The notes beneath the pieces were generated by a model. That model did no database searches. It worked only from the letters and a program-made list of their open reading frames with translations, and was not told the origin of the DNA. A DNA stretch of 64,000 nt from positions 15,550-79,549 of the forward strand of contig DATFGQ010000030.1 in NCBI GenBank assembly GCA_035249305.1, given 5' to 3'. Shown here in pieces: positions 49,979 to 59,559 of this stretch. The first letter of the stretch is position 1; each line of letters starts with the position of its first letter. This DNA is from DASUNP01 sp035249305. GTDB lineage: Bacteria; Acidobacteriota; Blastocatellia; UBA7656. Made by a program: the position numbers and the translations under genes.

Positions 49979-52156
49979 CTATAACATCGTCGCTTCCAGA
50001 TCCGCTAACAGGGAGCGAAGCTCGCGCGCGGTCGCTTCCACGGCGGCCGCGCTTTCCGCCCACGAGGGCAGATTGCTGGCCGCGGTTGGGAATGGCTGGT
50101 CATACGCCAGCAGATTATCGACTTCGTTCGGATCGTGAAGAAGGTCGTACATCTCCCATTCGTCGGCCACTTCGCCATGCGGGTCACAGTATCGCGCCAG
50201 TTTATGACCGCTTGAGACAACGCACCGAACATGATTGGGCTGGATGACCGAACCTTCCGCTATGGGTTGCACTCCTTTTTTCCGCAGCTCTTCGGAGACG
50301 TGATTCACCGCAATCTTGTATGACTGATACTCGTTTTCATTCCTGGTGGAATGAGGGTCGCCGGCCGGCTCGGGCAGCGGAGCCGTGATTTCGTCGTCCG
50401 TAATGAACAGAACGCCCCTGCGCGGCGCGCCGCCCGGCAGCGAAACAGACTCGTCTTCGACCGGCTCCGTCGAGCCGCGAGCGCCGACTCTTTCGATGAG
50501 CGAAGCAAGGTTGCACCCTACAGGTTCCGGCACTTCATTGCGGATGCGCAGGTGGCGGCGAATGCGCTGCCGCCCCGCTTCATCGACTCCCGCAAAACCG
50601 AGGATAGTCGGCAGCAGGTCAACGTGGCTGGTAAGCGCGTCGCACTGTTTCATGTTCGGCTCGGCGTTGATATCCGCAGACCGCACAACCATCGGGACGT
50701 GCAGCGCCTCTTCATATGCAGTATGCCATTTCTCCATCATCATCCCGTGCGCCCCGCCGTATTCGCCGTGATCCGAAGTAAAGATGACGATGGTGTTCTC
50801 TTCCTGACCGCTGTCGCGAAGCGCGTTCAGCACCCGCGCGATGTGTTCGTCGACTACGTGAATCAGATAGGCGTAGTACCGAATGAACGCCGCGACCCAT
50901 TCTTCGGCGGGCTGTTCCTGATTCTGGAAAGGCAGCCCGCTCAGTTTCATTGCGGCGGCCGCTTTGTGCCAAAGCTGCTCAAGACTGGTTCCCTCACTGA
51001 TGTTGCCGGTTGCAATGCTCCACCCGAGTTTCGAAGCCAGCGTCAAGCCCATCTTGTAAGAATAGTCATACTGGCAGCGAGGTTTGGTCGAAAGGCTCTC
51101 TGACATCGTAGGCGGAGGATTCGCCGCCCCGCTCCCCGTAGGGAATCCAAGCGGGTTCAGCTTTATCCGAGCGGTTCCATGCTGCGGCGGGTTACTGATC
51201 CAGCCCTGTTCGGGCACGCCGAGAGGCGAGCGCATATACTCCAGGTATTCCTGCTTTGTGGCGAAGTTGTCACTGGCGACAACCCCGCGGGGCAGACTCG
51301 GATATGCGGCGATGTCGTGAGGGTTTGTAAAAGATATTACGGCGAACCACGGCTTGTTCTGCGAAGAGAGATCAAGAGAAGAGCCGTCGTCATCGCCGCC
51401 CAGCACATCCGGTCCCAGGCCCGCCGCCTCAGCCCTGTGGGCGGTTACGGCCGAAGGATGTCGATAATTCTCCGTGGCGACAAAGTGCCCGAAAGGCACA
51501 CCCAGTCCACGCCGCCTGAGGAAAGATGCGCACAGGTCGGCGAATTCATAATCGCGATAGACTCCCAAGTTATTGCTCAGCGAGCCGTGCGGTTCCGGGT
51601 AGCTCAGCTCCCAGTCGTCGAAACCGTATCTTTTCAGGCTTTGATCAGGCGGGTTGCTGACGTGCCATTTACCGAAGTAATGCGTGGAATATCCGGCCTG
51701 GCGCATCCAGCTTCCGATAGTCGGTATCCCATCGGGCGAAAGCCACGGGAATGCTGGGCTGTCGCCGTTCTTGAATGTGCCATCGGTCTGCGTGACTTTA
51801 GTGCGCGTGCCATACTGGCCGGTCATTATTGTCGCCCGACTCGGGATGCAGGCTGACGACGCTATGTAATGGCGTCTGAGCACGACAGAGTTCTGCCGCA
51901 ATGACCAGAGTCCCGGAAAGAATTCCTTAGCCCATTCTGTGTCGAAGTTCTCCTGGCCGCGCGGTTCCTGAAATCCTGTGATCAACTTGATCGGCTGCGA
52001 GAATCCAAACTCGGGGCCGTAGCTGAATCGTGGGAAACGGTACTGGTCGACCAGCATCAAAAGAATATTCTTTCGATTGGCGCGTGAGGACGGATTCAGC
52101 CCAACAGAGATTGGGTTGTCCGGCAGGGGTGTTGCGTCGTTATTATCTTTGATCAT
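49979..52156 (-). CDS. Type I sulfatase (FGly-dependent)
   Basis: This 725-residue protein has the sulfatase signature ACIPSRATIMTG (CxPSR), where Cys is converted to formylglycine. The N-terminal KNILLMLVDQYRFP and later GYSTHYFGKWHV, NTIVIFTSDHGEYGG and PMVVRSADI fit the alkaline-phosphatase fold. There is no signal peptide, so it may be cytosolic or exported another way. The enzyme removes sulfate from esters on polysaccharides or small molecules. An anaerobic or aerobic maturase is needed and is not in the window. It adjoins the tRNA remnant. Confidence 0.92.
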   Translation of the reverse strand: MIKDNNDATPLPDNPISVGLNPSSRANRKNILLMLVDQYRFPRFSYGPEFGFSQPIKLITGFQEPRGQENFDTEWAKEFFPGLWSLRQNSVVLRRHYIASSACIPSRATIMTGQYGTRTKVTQTDGTFKNGDSPAFPWLSPDGIPTIGSWMRQAGYSTHYFGKWHVSNPPDQSLKRYGFDDWELSYPEPHGSLSNNLGVYRDYEFADLCASFLRRRGLGVPFGHFVATENYRHPSAVTAHRAEAAGLGPDVLGGDDDGSSLDLSSQNKPWFAVISFTNPHDIAAYPSLPRGVVASDNFATKQEYLEYMRSPLGVPEQGWISNPPQHGTARIKLNPLGFPTGSGAANPPPTMSESLSTKPRCQYDYSYKMGLTLASKLGWSIATGNISEGTSLEQLWHKAAAAMKLSGLPFQNQEQPAEEWVAAFIRYYAYLIHVVDEHIARVLNALRDSGQEENTIVIFTSDHGEYGGAHGMMMEKWHTAYEEALHVPMVVRSADINAEPNMKQCDALTSHVDLLPTILGFAGVDEAGRQRIRRHLRIRNEVPEPVGCNLASLIERVGARGSTEPVEDESVSLPGGAPRRGVLFITDDEITAPLPEPAGDPHSTRNENEYQSYKIAVNHVSEELRKKGVQPIAEGSVIQPNHVRCVVSSGHKLARYCDPHGEVADEWEMYDLLHDPNEVDNLLAYDQPFPTAASNLPSWAESAAAVEATARELRSLLADLEATML

Positions 52157-52549
52157 TTTTCTCCTTTTCGGTTAAGACTTTTAGACGAACCCTCGGCCTA
52201 AGCGGTGACTTGGCCGTAACATTAGCGAACGTTGATTCTGAGCAAAGCCTGCGAAGACTTGTGAGACTGCCGTATGACTAATCTATCACCGGCAGACTCT
52301 CCAGGTTTGATGTCTGGCAAGCATGGGGGCCGTTGCGGACATCACCAGTAAGCAACATTACCAGTCGCGCATTCTGTATTTAATAATATAAAAAGTCAAT
52401 AGTTGAGATGCTAAAGCGATGGCGGAACAACTAAGAGTGAATCGAGATGGAATTAGATTGTTCAGTAACTTGAGCTAATTGTCTATCTTGCGTCACGTAT
52501 GTAATCACCTATACACTACCAGTCATTCCAACATAGGGAGAGAGCGCAA
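52157..52549. other. AT-rich divergent intergenic region
   Basis: This is 393 bases between the sulfatase (minus) and the FAD oxidase (plus). Both promoters must lie here. A GGGAGAG ribosome-binding site stands 6 bases before the oxidase ATG. I see no confident -35/-10 pair, terminator or repeat, and no gene. Confidence 0.6.
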
Positions 52550-54019
52550 ATGAGCGGAGAGATTTCGCGCCGGACATTTTTACGCGGGACATTAGCGGGA
52601 GCTATCGTCGCCGCCGGGTTTGATACCGGACTGCGTAGTTGGGTGAGCGCGGCAGGGCTTGAGCATCGGGCGACTGCGCTGGCCGAAGGCTTCCCGGACT
52701 TTGACGGCGTGCTACTGCTGGACGAGGCTTCACGCGCGGCGGCAGCCGACGACTTCGGCCACTTAGTTCATCGCCAACCGCTTGCCGTTTTGAGGCCCGG
52801 TTCAGTGAGCGATGTGGTCAACCTGGTCAGGTTCGCCCGGCGCAATAACATTAAGGTCGCGGCGCGAGGGCAAGGTCATAGCACGCAGGGGCAGGCGCAA
52901 GTCGAGGCCGGCGTGGTCGTCGACATGGCGACGCTCGCCACCGTGCACGAGGTCAACCCGACGAATGCGCTGGTTGATGGCGGCGCACGTTGGCTTGATC
53001 TGCTTGCCCAGACTATCCCGCAAGGGCTGACGCCGCCGACACTCGTCGATTTTCTGGAATTGACCGTTGGCGGGACACTCTCGCTGGGCGGCATCGGCAG
53101 TCAATCGTTCCGCCATGGGCCGAACGTGGACAACGTACTGGAGTTGCAGGTGGTCACGGGCGAGGGCGAACTTGTGTCTTGCTCGGCGACGCATAATACC
53201 GCGCTGTTCGAGGCCGCGCGCTCCGGCTTGGGGCAATTCGGGTTGATCGTGCGGGCGCGTGTGCGGCTCATCCCGGCCCCGCCGAATGCGCGGCTCTATC
53301 ACGCGCTTTACAGCAGTCTCCCGGCCTTTCTGTCTGATCTCGAAATGTTAATTGACGATGGGCGCTTCGACACAGTACAGGGCTTTGCCGTGCCGGATGG
53401 TGCGGGCAACTGGCTCTTTCAGTTGGAGACTACGAAATACTTCTCGCCCGGCGACGAGCCTGATGACGCCAGCTTACTGAGCGGTCTGGCCTTCAATCCG
53501 GGCACAGAGTCGGCGCAGGACATGACTTACTTCGATTATCTGAATCGCCTTGCGCCGCTGGTCGCCCTTCTCCGCCAGATCGGCGTCTGGGCATTTCCGC
53601 ATCCGTGGGTCAACCTGTTCGTCCCTGCCGCCAACGCGCAGACCTTGATCGGCGAGACGTTGTCCACTCTGACTGTGGACGACGTTGGCCAAGGGCCTAT
53701 CCTCATCAATCCGTTCAACCGTCAAGCCTTCGGCGCCCCGTTCTTCCGCGTGCCCGATAGCCGCCACTTCTTCATCTTCTCGCTGCTGCGCAACGCCGTG
53801 CCGCCGACGCCGGAGCGGGCCGCCCAACTGGTCGCCGCCAACCGCACACTCTTTGAGCGGGCCGTGATGCTCGGCGGCAAGCGTTACCCTTTCGATTCCG
53901 TCCCCATGACGAGACACGACTGGCAGAAACACTATCAACCTTTATGGGGAGCCTTCGTGAGCGCGAAACGCCACTTTGACCCGGCCGAGATTTTGACACC
54001 TGGACAGGGCATCTTCTGA
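52550..54019 (+). CDS. FAD-linked oxidase (cytokinin-dehydrogenase-like), Tat-exported
   Basis: This 489-residue protein starts with a Tat signal (SRRTFLRGTLAGAIVAA). The FAD-binding PCMH domain follows (about 70-250, with LAVLRPGSVSDVVNLVRFARRNNIKVAARGQGHSTQGQAQ). The His of GQGHS is the position of covalent FAD in cytokinin dehydrogenases. TVGGTLSLGGIGSQSFRHGP is also typical, and the C-terminal half carries the substrate domain. It oxidises an alcohol or amine and passes electrons to an acceptor. It diverges from the sulfatase gene. Confidence 0.9.
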   Translation: MSGEISRRTFLRGTLAGAIVAAGFDTGLRSWVSAAGLEHRATALAEGFPDFDGVLLLDEASRAAAADDFGHLVHRQPLAVLRPGSVSDVVNLVRFARRNNIKVAARGQGHSTQGQAQVEAGVVVDMATLATVHEVNPTNALVDGGARWLDLLAQTIPQGLTPPTLVDFLELTVGGTLSLGGIGSQSFRHGPNVDNVLELQVVTGEGELVSCSATHNTALFEAARSGLGQFGLIVRARVRLIPAPPNARLYHALYSSLPAFLSDLEMLIDDGRFDTVQGFAVPDGAGNWLFQLETTKYFSPGDEPDDASLLSGLAFNPGTESAQDMTYFDYLNRLAPLVALLRQIGVWAFPHPWVNLFVPAANAQTLIGETLSTLTVDDVGQGPILINPFNRQAFGAPFFRVPDSRHFFIFSLLRNAVPPTPERAAQLVAANRTLFERAVMLGGKRYPFDSVPMTRHDWQKHYQPLWGAFVSAKRHFDPAEILTPGQGIF

Positions 54020-54052
54020 ACTGATACAAGCAGTCGCGCCCCTGTGACCGTT

Positions 54053-54145
54053 CCTTCGGAGTGCTGCGACTTGTCGCAGCTTTTGTGTTAGCCAAGACGG
54101 CTTCACCTAAAACAAAAGCGGTGACAAGTCACCGCACTCCGAGGG
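54053..54145. repeat. REP-like paired palindrome with compensatory changes
   Basis: This has the same structure as 18051-18140: two arms (left about 54053-54086, right about 54112-54145) with inner palindromes GCTGCGACTTGTCGCAGC (54063-54080) and GCGGTGACAAGTCACCGC (54118-54135). The arms differ at 5 of 34 positions, four of which form two compensatory pairs that keep each inner stem. Confidence 0.85.
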
Positions 54146-54420
54146 AATCGCATCTTATTCCGGCCGCATTCAATTGCAATTAGCTATAATTATCTCTTCT
54201 GACTGGCGCGGTCCCGAGAGAGTTTTCGTAAAAGCCGCGCGGCCAACTCTGAAGCGGCATCTTTTTGACCGTCCTCGATTCCATTGTGCGACGAGAAGGC
54301 GCGGCTTACTGTAGCCCGCGCCTCGCCTGCGACCTCATAGCGTTCGGCGGTCGGCTCGTGAGCTGGCCAAGTGTAGGCGCTTTACGAAGAGATTCTAAGT
54401 CCGTTCGGGGCAAGGCACGT
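54146..54420. other. Intergenic region between FAD oxidase and LodB-like genes
   Basis: About 275 bases between convergent genes. Short open frames are present but have no protein-like features. No terminator hairpin stands out apart from the REP-like element to its left. Confidence 0.5.
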
Positions 54421-55494
54421 CTAAACGCGCCGCCTCCAAAAGATGGCATCCCTCCATCGGGCTTCAATAGCATAGTAGCGCTTTTGAACGGCGAGCGATT
54501 CGCGGAAAGCATCAGCCCGCGAGACCGCATGTGATCTGAGCGCTTCATTGTCTCCACTGTCGATCGCCCGTGAAATCGCTGTCGCGGCATCAACGCCGTC
54601 AGTGATTGCCCGCTCTACGCCGGTCCCTGACAGCGGGTCGAGAGACCAGGCCGCATCGCCTATCGACATCCACCTATCGCCCCAGAGGAGATTACGAATG
54701 GATGTGCGGGCGTCGCAGACCTGTATCGTCGCCCCTTCCGGGATTCGGTCAGAGAGTTGACGCAGGTGCAGGGTTGAGGCCAACTCCTCCTTGAGCCATT
54801 GCAGGCGACTTTCCGCGGGTTTAACCAAATCTCCGTCCGTGAAGAGGCTCACTATCTGTCTGCCACAAGCGAGCCGGACTGTGTACCACCAACCCACCGC
54901 GCAGGACTCGACCATCGCGAAGGATTCGGCCTCCGGCGGGCCAGTAACTTCGACCGAGAGACAGACTAGCCGATCCGTGAAAAACCGCCTGACCTCTGGC
55001 TGGAGCACCGATTGAGCGGTCCGCCCCATCGCCTCCACAACAAAGCCGGCTCGAAGCGATCGTTCCTCTCCGTCAACCAGGCATCTCAGCAGCCACCCAT
55101 ACTCGTCCGGCCTGCCGCCCGTGACCTGCCATCCTCTGAGAAGGGTGACGCCCTCGCTTTCTGCCGAGGCAAGCAACCATCGGTCGAGCGCTTTTCGATC
55201 GAGCGCCATCCCATCCCCGGCCTGCCAGAATGAGAAGCGGCGGCCGTCGAGTTCTTCCGATCCCCAGGAAGAGAAGAACGTGGGAAGAGGCGTGTAGGCC
55301 GCACGCGAAATGGATAGGCCACAGGCCGCTTGGAGAAGCCCACACACCCTGGGGCCGCACGTCTCGCCGAGCCTTAGTCTCGCGTCGCCGCGTTCGACCA
55401 CCATAACCCGGAGGCCGGAGCGAGCGAGTTGCCGGGCGCATATGCTCCCGGCCGGTCCGCCTCCGATTACCACTATGGGTTCCAGAGCTTTCAC
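54421..55494 (-). CDS. LodB-like FAD-dependent maturase of a CTQ oxidase
   Basis: The GTG at 55494 lies 4 bases after the LodA-like stop; the longer frame is only overlap. The 357-residue protein has an FAD-binding start IVVIGGGPAGSICARQLARSGLRVMVVERGD, the middle ALDRKALDRWLLASA segment, and the flavin motif WMSIGDAAWSLDPLSGTGVERAITDG. This is the p-hydroxybenzoate-hydroxylase-like fold used by LodB and by flavin-dependent halogenases. LodB proteins are needed to form the cysteine tryptophylquinone (CTQ) cofactor of their LodA partner. Position next to LodA makes that role likely. Confidence 0.85.
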   Translation of the reverse strand: MKALEPIVVIGGGPAGSICARQLARSGLRVMVVERGDARLRLGETCGPRVCGLLQAACGLSISRAAYTPLPTFFSSWGSEELDGRRFSFWQAGDGMALDRKALDRWLLASAESEGVTLLRGWQVTGGRPDEYGWLLRCLVDGEERSLRAGFVVEAMGRTAQSVLQPEVRRFFTDRLVCLSVEVTGPPEAESFAMVESCAVGWWYTVRLACGRQIVSLFTDGDLVKPAESRLQWLKEELASTLHLRQLSDRIPEGATIQVCDARTSIRNLLWGDRWMSIGDAAWSLDPLSGTGVERAITDGVDAATAISRAIDSGDNEALRSHAVSRADAFRESLAVQKRYYAIEARWRDAIFWRRRV

Positions 55495-55498
55495 GGGT

Positions 55499-56980
55499 CT
55501 AAAGAGTCGGGTCTCGTTCGACTTCGACAAAAACTTCGGACGCCGCCTTCTGCACAATAAAGCCGAGGCGGGCCGACCTTTCCACCAGCAGCTTGTGGTC
55601 TTCAGCGCCTCGTATCCAAGGCTCCGTCGATTCATCGTCCTGGGGTGCGATGTCCGGGCGTTGCGTCGGCCACCACTCAGTCGCGCATTTAAGAAAATCG
55701 GCCTGCCACGGCTGCGCCATTAAGGCCGTCAGGTCGCCTGCGCTCACTGACGAGTGGTTGATGCGGAAATCGAACGGCGAGGTGTAGAGCGTCTTGTCGA
55801 GGACGATTATCCCCGCCTCGATGCCTGGGCAGAAGCCCTGACCGGCCGCCGATTCCAGCGCGGCGCGCGTGAGCCCTATGTCGGTGAGGCCCGGACCGGG
55901 CGCGGCCGGAGTTTCATCGAAATCGCCGGCGACCCAAGCATCAAGGATTTTCAACTGGAATTGGCGGAACTGATAGCTCGGGCCTGCGGAGGACGTGTGC
56001 CCTCTAAATTTTTTCTGGACCTTTAGGATCACGTCGCGAACGTCAGTGCGGAGCTTTTTGTCAGCGGGGGCGCGGCTCCGCAGCTTCGGGCTGCTCAACC
56101 GCGCATCAGACCATGTCGCATCATCGTGCACCCAACGAAGGAGGCGCACGCGCTTAATGATCGGCTCGATGTCGATATCAAACGATGGCACGCCTGGCAT
56201 AGGTAGGCCGAAATCGCTAATGCCTACCTGCCGAATCACGTCGAACAGGGTGACAGGGCAATTAATAGCCGGAGCATAATCCGGCGGGCCGACGACCACC
56301 CACGCGCCCTCTTCAGCCATAACGGGCGTAGAGGTCGGCGAAAGCTGTATCTTCGCGGTGACCGGCCCGTCCGCTACATCGTCGTGCCATTTTGGATTCC
56401 GGTAATACGTGTTCGGGAATACGCCGAGCGGCACGCCAGCCGGGGCGCTTGAGAATCCTTTGCCACCCAGAACGATGAGCCGGCCCTGTCCGTCAGTCTT
56501 CAGTTGCCCCAACTCAACATTGACCTTAAAAGGCGTGCCGTTCGGAGCGGTCGTCGCATAAGGCCCGATGAAGGGCGCGCTGGCAGCGCCGGCCCCGCTG
56601 ATGTTCTGCGCACCGCCTTTGATCACCATAGACTCATTGGCCGCGAGGACCTGCGGGCGCACGGGAGCAATGGGCGGTTCAGCGGGGCGAGTCACAGCAG
56701 ATTTTTTGTTCACCAAAGTCACCGTCCACGTTACGGTCGCTGACGCTGGAAGGTTTGCGGGACGCCAATTGGTCCCATCATCCGATTCAAAGATGTGGAA
56801 TCGCGCGCCCTGTTTCCTAACCTTCTTGCGCGTAGCGTCCTTAAAGCGGGTCACGGGCGTCAGGGTCCCGTCAGGCTTCAACTCGCCAGGATCGTCGCCG
56901 GGTCGTTCCGGGGCCAGGAAGAAGTTGGGGTCTTCACCCAGGCGAGCAATTCCGATGGATGGGAAGATACGGTATCTCAT
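55499..56980 (-). CDS. LodA-like CTQ quinoprotein amino-acid oxidase
   Basis: The ATG at 56980 lies 8 bases after GGAGG; the longer frame is rejected. The 493-residue protein starts RYRIFPSIGIARLGEDPNFFLAPE, the LodA opening. The C-terminal half has GQGFCPGIEAGI and CATEWWPTQRPD. LodA enzymes have a CTQ built from one Cys and one Trp; the Cys of FCPGIE and a Trp of EWWP, 52-53 residues apart, are the candidates. They oxidise an amino group (lysine epsilon or glycine alpha) and release hydrogen peroxide. It is the middle gene of a three-gene operon. Confidence 0.88.
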   Translation of the reverse strand: MRYRIFPSIGIARLGEDPNFFLAPERPGDDPGELKPDGTLTPVTRFKDATRKKVRKQGARFHIFESDDGTNWRPANLPASATVTWTVTLVNKKSAVTRPAEPPIAPVRPQVLAANESMVIKGGAQNISGAGAASAPFIGPYATTAPNGTPFKVNVELGQLKTDGQGRLIVLGGKGFSSAPAGVPLGVFPNTYYRNPKWHDDVADGPVTAKIQLSPTSTPVMAEEGAWVVVGPPDYAPAINCPVTLFDVIRQVGISDFGLPMPGVPSFDIDIEPIIKRVRLLRWVHDDATWSDARLSSPKLRSRAPADKKLRTDVRDVILKVQKKFRGHTSSAGPSYQFRQFQLKILDAWVAGDFDETPAAPGPGLTDIGLTRAALESAAGQGFCPGIEAGIIVLDKTLYTSPFDFRINHSSVSAGDLTALMAQPWQADFLKCATEWWPTQRPDIAPQDDESTEPWIRGAEDHKLLVERSARLGFIVQKAASEVFVEVERDPTL

Positions 56981-57006
56981 TGCAAAAGCCTCCAAGTTAT
57001 AAGCGA

Positions 57007-58440
57007 TCAACCATTAGGCGGAGCGGTCGGCGTAACCAACTTGCGCCTCCGTTTGTCGAAGTTTCGCAAGTTAATCAACGAGACCGCATGGTCAGGGAAG
57101 GAGCCGAAATCGGCCGATTTTTCTATTGCGACGTAGACGCCTGCTAACTGGTCGAGCATGCGTAGATGGTTAGCTACCAGCTCCTTGTCATCGCTCGACC
57201 CCAGTATGGAAGGGTCCAGATCAAATGGCGGTCCGGCATTACCGCCCGCACCGTCTGATCGCATCGGCAGTCCCATTATGAGGAGTGACAAAGACGAAAT
57301 GACTTGCTGCATCCCGTCGACTGCCATTTTGGCGAGAGCAGCGCGCAAGCTAACGCCCCCATCGCTCGGGCGGGGCGTGACAAGGGAATGATAAATTGTT
57401 AACACCAACAGACTATATTGCAGGCTGAAGACCTCGCCCCATAGCCGCGTGTATGAGTGCGAAATGACTTCGCCGCCCAGGCCGCCGTGTTTGCCCAGAG
57501 TCGGGGATTTAGCTATAGGGATGGCGGTGATAATGCCGCCCTCGAACGCCTTGACCACCTCCATGAATTGGGCGAAGTGTGATTGCTCCGTATCAGACAG
57601 CCCCTCACCCTGCTTGGCGATCTTATCCAGGGCGTCACGGGCCTCTGATCGATTATGCGCGGTGGCCAGGATCACGCCGGCTTTAGACACTTTCCATTCC
57701 TGCGGGAGGGCTTCAAAGCGCGCTACTTCCGCGGGGTCCTTCAGGTCTTTGTCAGAAATGTGTGGGTTCTTAGGAAGCGGCGCGAACGTCGCATAGTCTA
57801 TCTCGCCGGCAGCCTCTTCCGGCGATAAAAACATCCACCTTAGCAGCTCATAGATTGCTCCGACTCTGTGAGGCTCGACGCCGGCATCGGCTTTGGCAAT
57901 CTTGACCAGCTCATCGACTTTTGCCGCGATTTCCGGAGGGACTTTCTCGGGCTTTTCGGCAGCCACGTACTTTGCCAGCGAAATCTTGCCGACCCCTTCC
58001 AGCACAAACGGCAAAGGGTTCTTATCGCTTGCTTGGCGCAGGATGTCACGCTGCATATAAAATGCGTCGCGTCCGCCGAGCAGCAATAGCAGATTTTGGA
58101 CAGTCGCCAGATGGCCCATCTCTTGAATAGCGATAATGAGCAGCTTTCTGAAGTAGTTAATTGAGTCCGAGGCGGGCTCGTCGGGCACGGATATCGCCGC
58201 GTACAGGTATTGCGCCATCAGCGCATGCTCGACTTCCGCCGCGAGCTTTAATAACTCGATGGCTAACTCGCGCGCGGTGTCGACTCCTTCGACGACCGGG
58301 ATACCGACCTCAAAAATAGTTCTATGCAGGTCGCCCAGGCCCTCGGGAGCAGAGGAAGAATCCCTCGCCGCCCGCTCCCGCATCTCTTCCATCCGTGTAG
58401 AAGGCTTATACCACCTGATACGAGTCTGAACGCGATCCAT
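57007..58440 (-). CDS. Ferritin-like (VioB-type) domain protein
   Basis: This 477-residue protein has a ferritin-like helical core (about 50-240) with ELLKLAAEVEHALMAQYLYAAISV and LLIIAIQEMGHLATVQNLLLLLGG. The E-x-x-H and E-x-x-H pairs are typical di-metal ligands of this family, which includes the iminophenyl-pyruvate dimer synthase domain of VioB. A later helical segment contains TEQSHFAQFMEVVKAFEGG. It ends 26 bases before LodA. It could add oxygen to, or otherwise modify, the oxidase or its product; the role is inferred. Confidence 0.78.
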   Translation of the reverse strand: MDRVQTRIRWYKPSTRMEEMRERAARDSSSAPEGLGDLHRTIFEVGIPVVEGVDTARELAIELLKLAAEVEHALMAQYLYAAISVPDEPASDSINYFRKLLIIAIQEMGHLATVQNLLLLLGGRDAFYMQRDILRQASDKNPLPFVLEGVGKISLAKYVAAEKPEKVPPEIAAKVDELVKIAKADAGVEPHRVGAIYELLRWMFLSPEEAAGEIDYATFAPLPKNPHISDKDLKDPAEVARFEALPQEWKVSKAGVILATAHNRSEARDALDKIAKQGEGLSDTEQSHFAQFMEVVKAFEGGIITAIPIAKSPTLGKHGGLGGEVISHSYTRLWGEVFSLQYSLLVLTIYHSLVTPRPSDGGVSLRAALAKMAVDGMQQVISSLSLLIMGLPMRSDGAGGNAGPPFDLDPSILGSSDDKELVANHLRMLDQLAGVYVAIEKSADFGSFPDHAVSLINLRNFDKRRRKLVTPTAPPNG

Positions 58441-58548
58441 GGAGAGTCCTTCCTCGAACAGTTTTTGTCGCTACACAATAGAATGATGTTTACCCCCGTT
58501 TTATTTCACACGTATCTGAAGCGGAGACGGATAAGGCGAGGTTGCGTA

Positions 58549-58712
58549 CTAAGAGGTAGTCTGAAAAGCCCCGTAGGGGCTCTATGTCTGTAGAACAATA
58601 ACGTAAATGCGCCCCAACTCCGTAGGAGTTGGAAGGACTGCCTGGCGATCAACTACAAACATCCGGCTCCTACGGAGCCTAGTAAGTCGCCACTTCTCAG
58701 ACGCGCTCTAAG
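58549..58712. repeat. MITE-like element with three CTCCGTAGGAG-type hairpins
   Basis: The ends (58549-58568 and 58693-58712) match as inverted repeats at 15 of 20 positions, with GTCTGAAAAG/CTTCTCAGAC at the inner edge. Inside are three perfect palindromes: 58567-58581 (AGCCCCGTAGGGGCT), 58614-58632 (CCAACTCCGTAGGAGTTGG) and 58665-58679 (GGCTCCTACGGAGCC), which share the CGTAGG core. The remaining bases of 58441-58885 hold no gene. Confidence 0.7.
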
Positions 58713-58885
58713 ATGTACAAGAGGAATCGAAAGTGTTTAAAGGGAGTTCAAGAAAACAAGAAGCGGCAAAGAAATACGCGCTTGCAACCGAACGCGGCGC
58801 ACAAGGCTCCTCATTTCAAGCGAGCCGTGGCCGTGGGTCGGTTGCAAGCGCTGATTAGGTTATTTGCTTTCCTCCTGCTAATCTA

Positions 58886-59299
58886 TTATGCAGACTGGTG
58901 GAAGAAGCAGACCAGATCCTTGAGTTGGAAGTCGTCAAACTTATTGGTGTTTGTAGAACCGGGCCAACCTACAGCGTCAATCTGGATCTCGTTGTTCCCG
59001 TCGTGAAGGGTGCCACCGCTTACTGCGATCATCTGGGTATACCAGTATTTAGCGGTGTCGTCCCTCTCCGCGTTATTCAAGCCACCGTAGGGGTGTATTT
59101 GACCCACAACCTGGTTGTTGATCTTGACATCAACAGCGGTGGTTGCGTAGGTAAGTCCTCGAACATTAAAGATCAGGAGCGCAGTCTCATCCGACCGACG
59201 TCCCCCGGTGCCGAACGTCTTTTCCCATACGGGCAGTGAGTCGCCAATTGTAACCGGCGAATCTCCGACAATTTGAGTGAAATCACATAGTACGGGCAT
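58886..59299 (-). CDS. Hypothetical protein, probably beta-sandwich
   Basis: A start at 59299 (MPVLCDFTQIVGDS), 5 bases after GGAG, is preferred. The 137-residue protein is strand-rich (SPVTIGDSLPVWEKTFGTGG, TALLIFNVRGLTYATTAVDVKINNQVVGQIHPYGG, KYWYTQMIAVSGGTLHDGNNEIQIDAVG). No signal peptide and no catalytic motif are visible. The pattern resembles a carbohydrate- or ligand-binding beta-sandwich. No family is recognised. It stands alone in the accessory region. Confidence 0.6.
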   Translation of the reverse strand: MPVLCDFTQIVGDSPVTIGDSLPVWEKTFGTGGRRSDETALLIFNVRGLTYATTAVDVKINNQVVGQIHPYGGLNNAERDDTAKYWYTQMIAVSGGTLHDGNNEIQIDAVGWPGSTNTNKFDDFQLKDLVCFFHQSA

Positions 59300-59482
59300 T
59301 TCTAAATCTCCTTTGTGAAATAGATTAACTTTCGTCAAGCAAGCGCAGGAGCCCACCAGCGCAGTGAAGTCCTCTTAACTTGCTGACACCTCTTGAACGG
59401 CCATTGCCGCTCACCTAATAACGCGATAAATCCTCGACAATCCCTCCATCTCAAAAGCAACTTCTTTTTACACCAGGGAATC

Positions 59483-59512
59483 TTGCTGAAGAATCGAGCC
59501 GAAGGGTATATA
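59483..59512 (+). promoter_or_regulatory. Probable sigma-70 promoter of the second sigma-kinase module
   Basis: TTGCTG (59483-59488) and TATATA (59507-59512) are 18 bases apart. The start point would be near 59520, about 40 bases before the ATG at 59560. AGGAAAGGTGG precedes that ATG. Confidence 0.55.
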
Positions 59513-59559
59513 ATCTGCGCTGGTTTTGGGGTTCTCCCAGGAAAGGTGGGGCGGGATAG

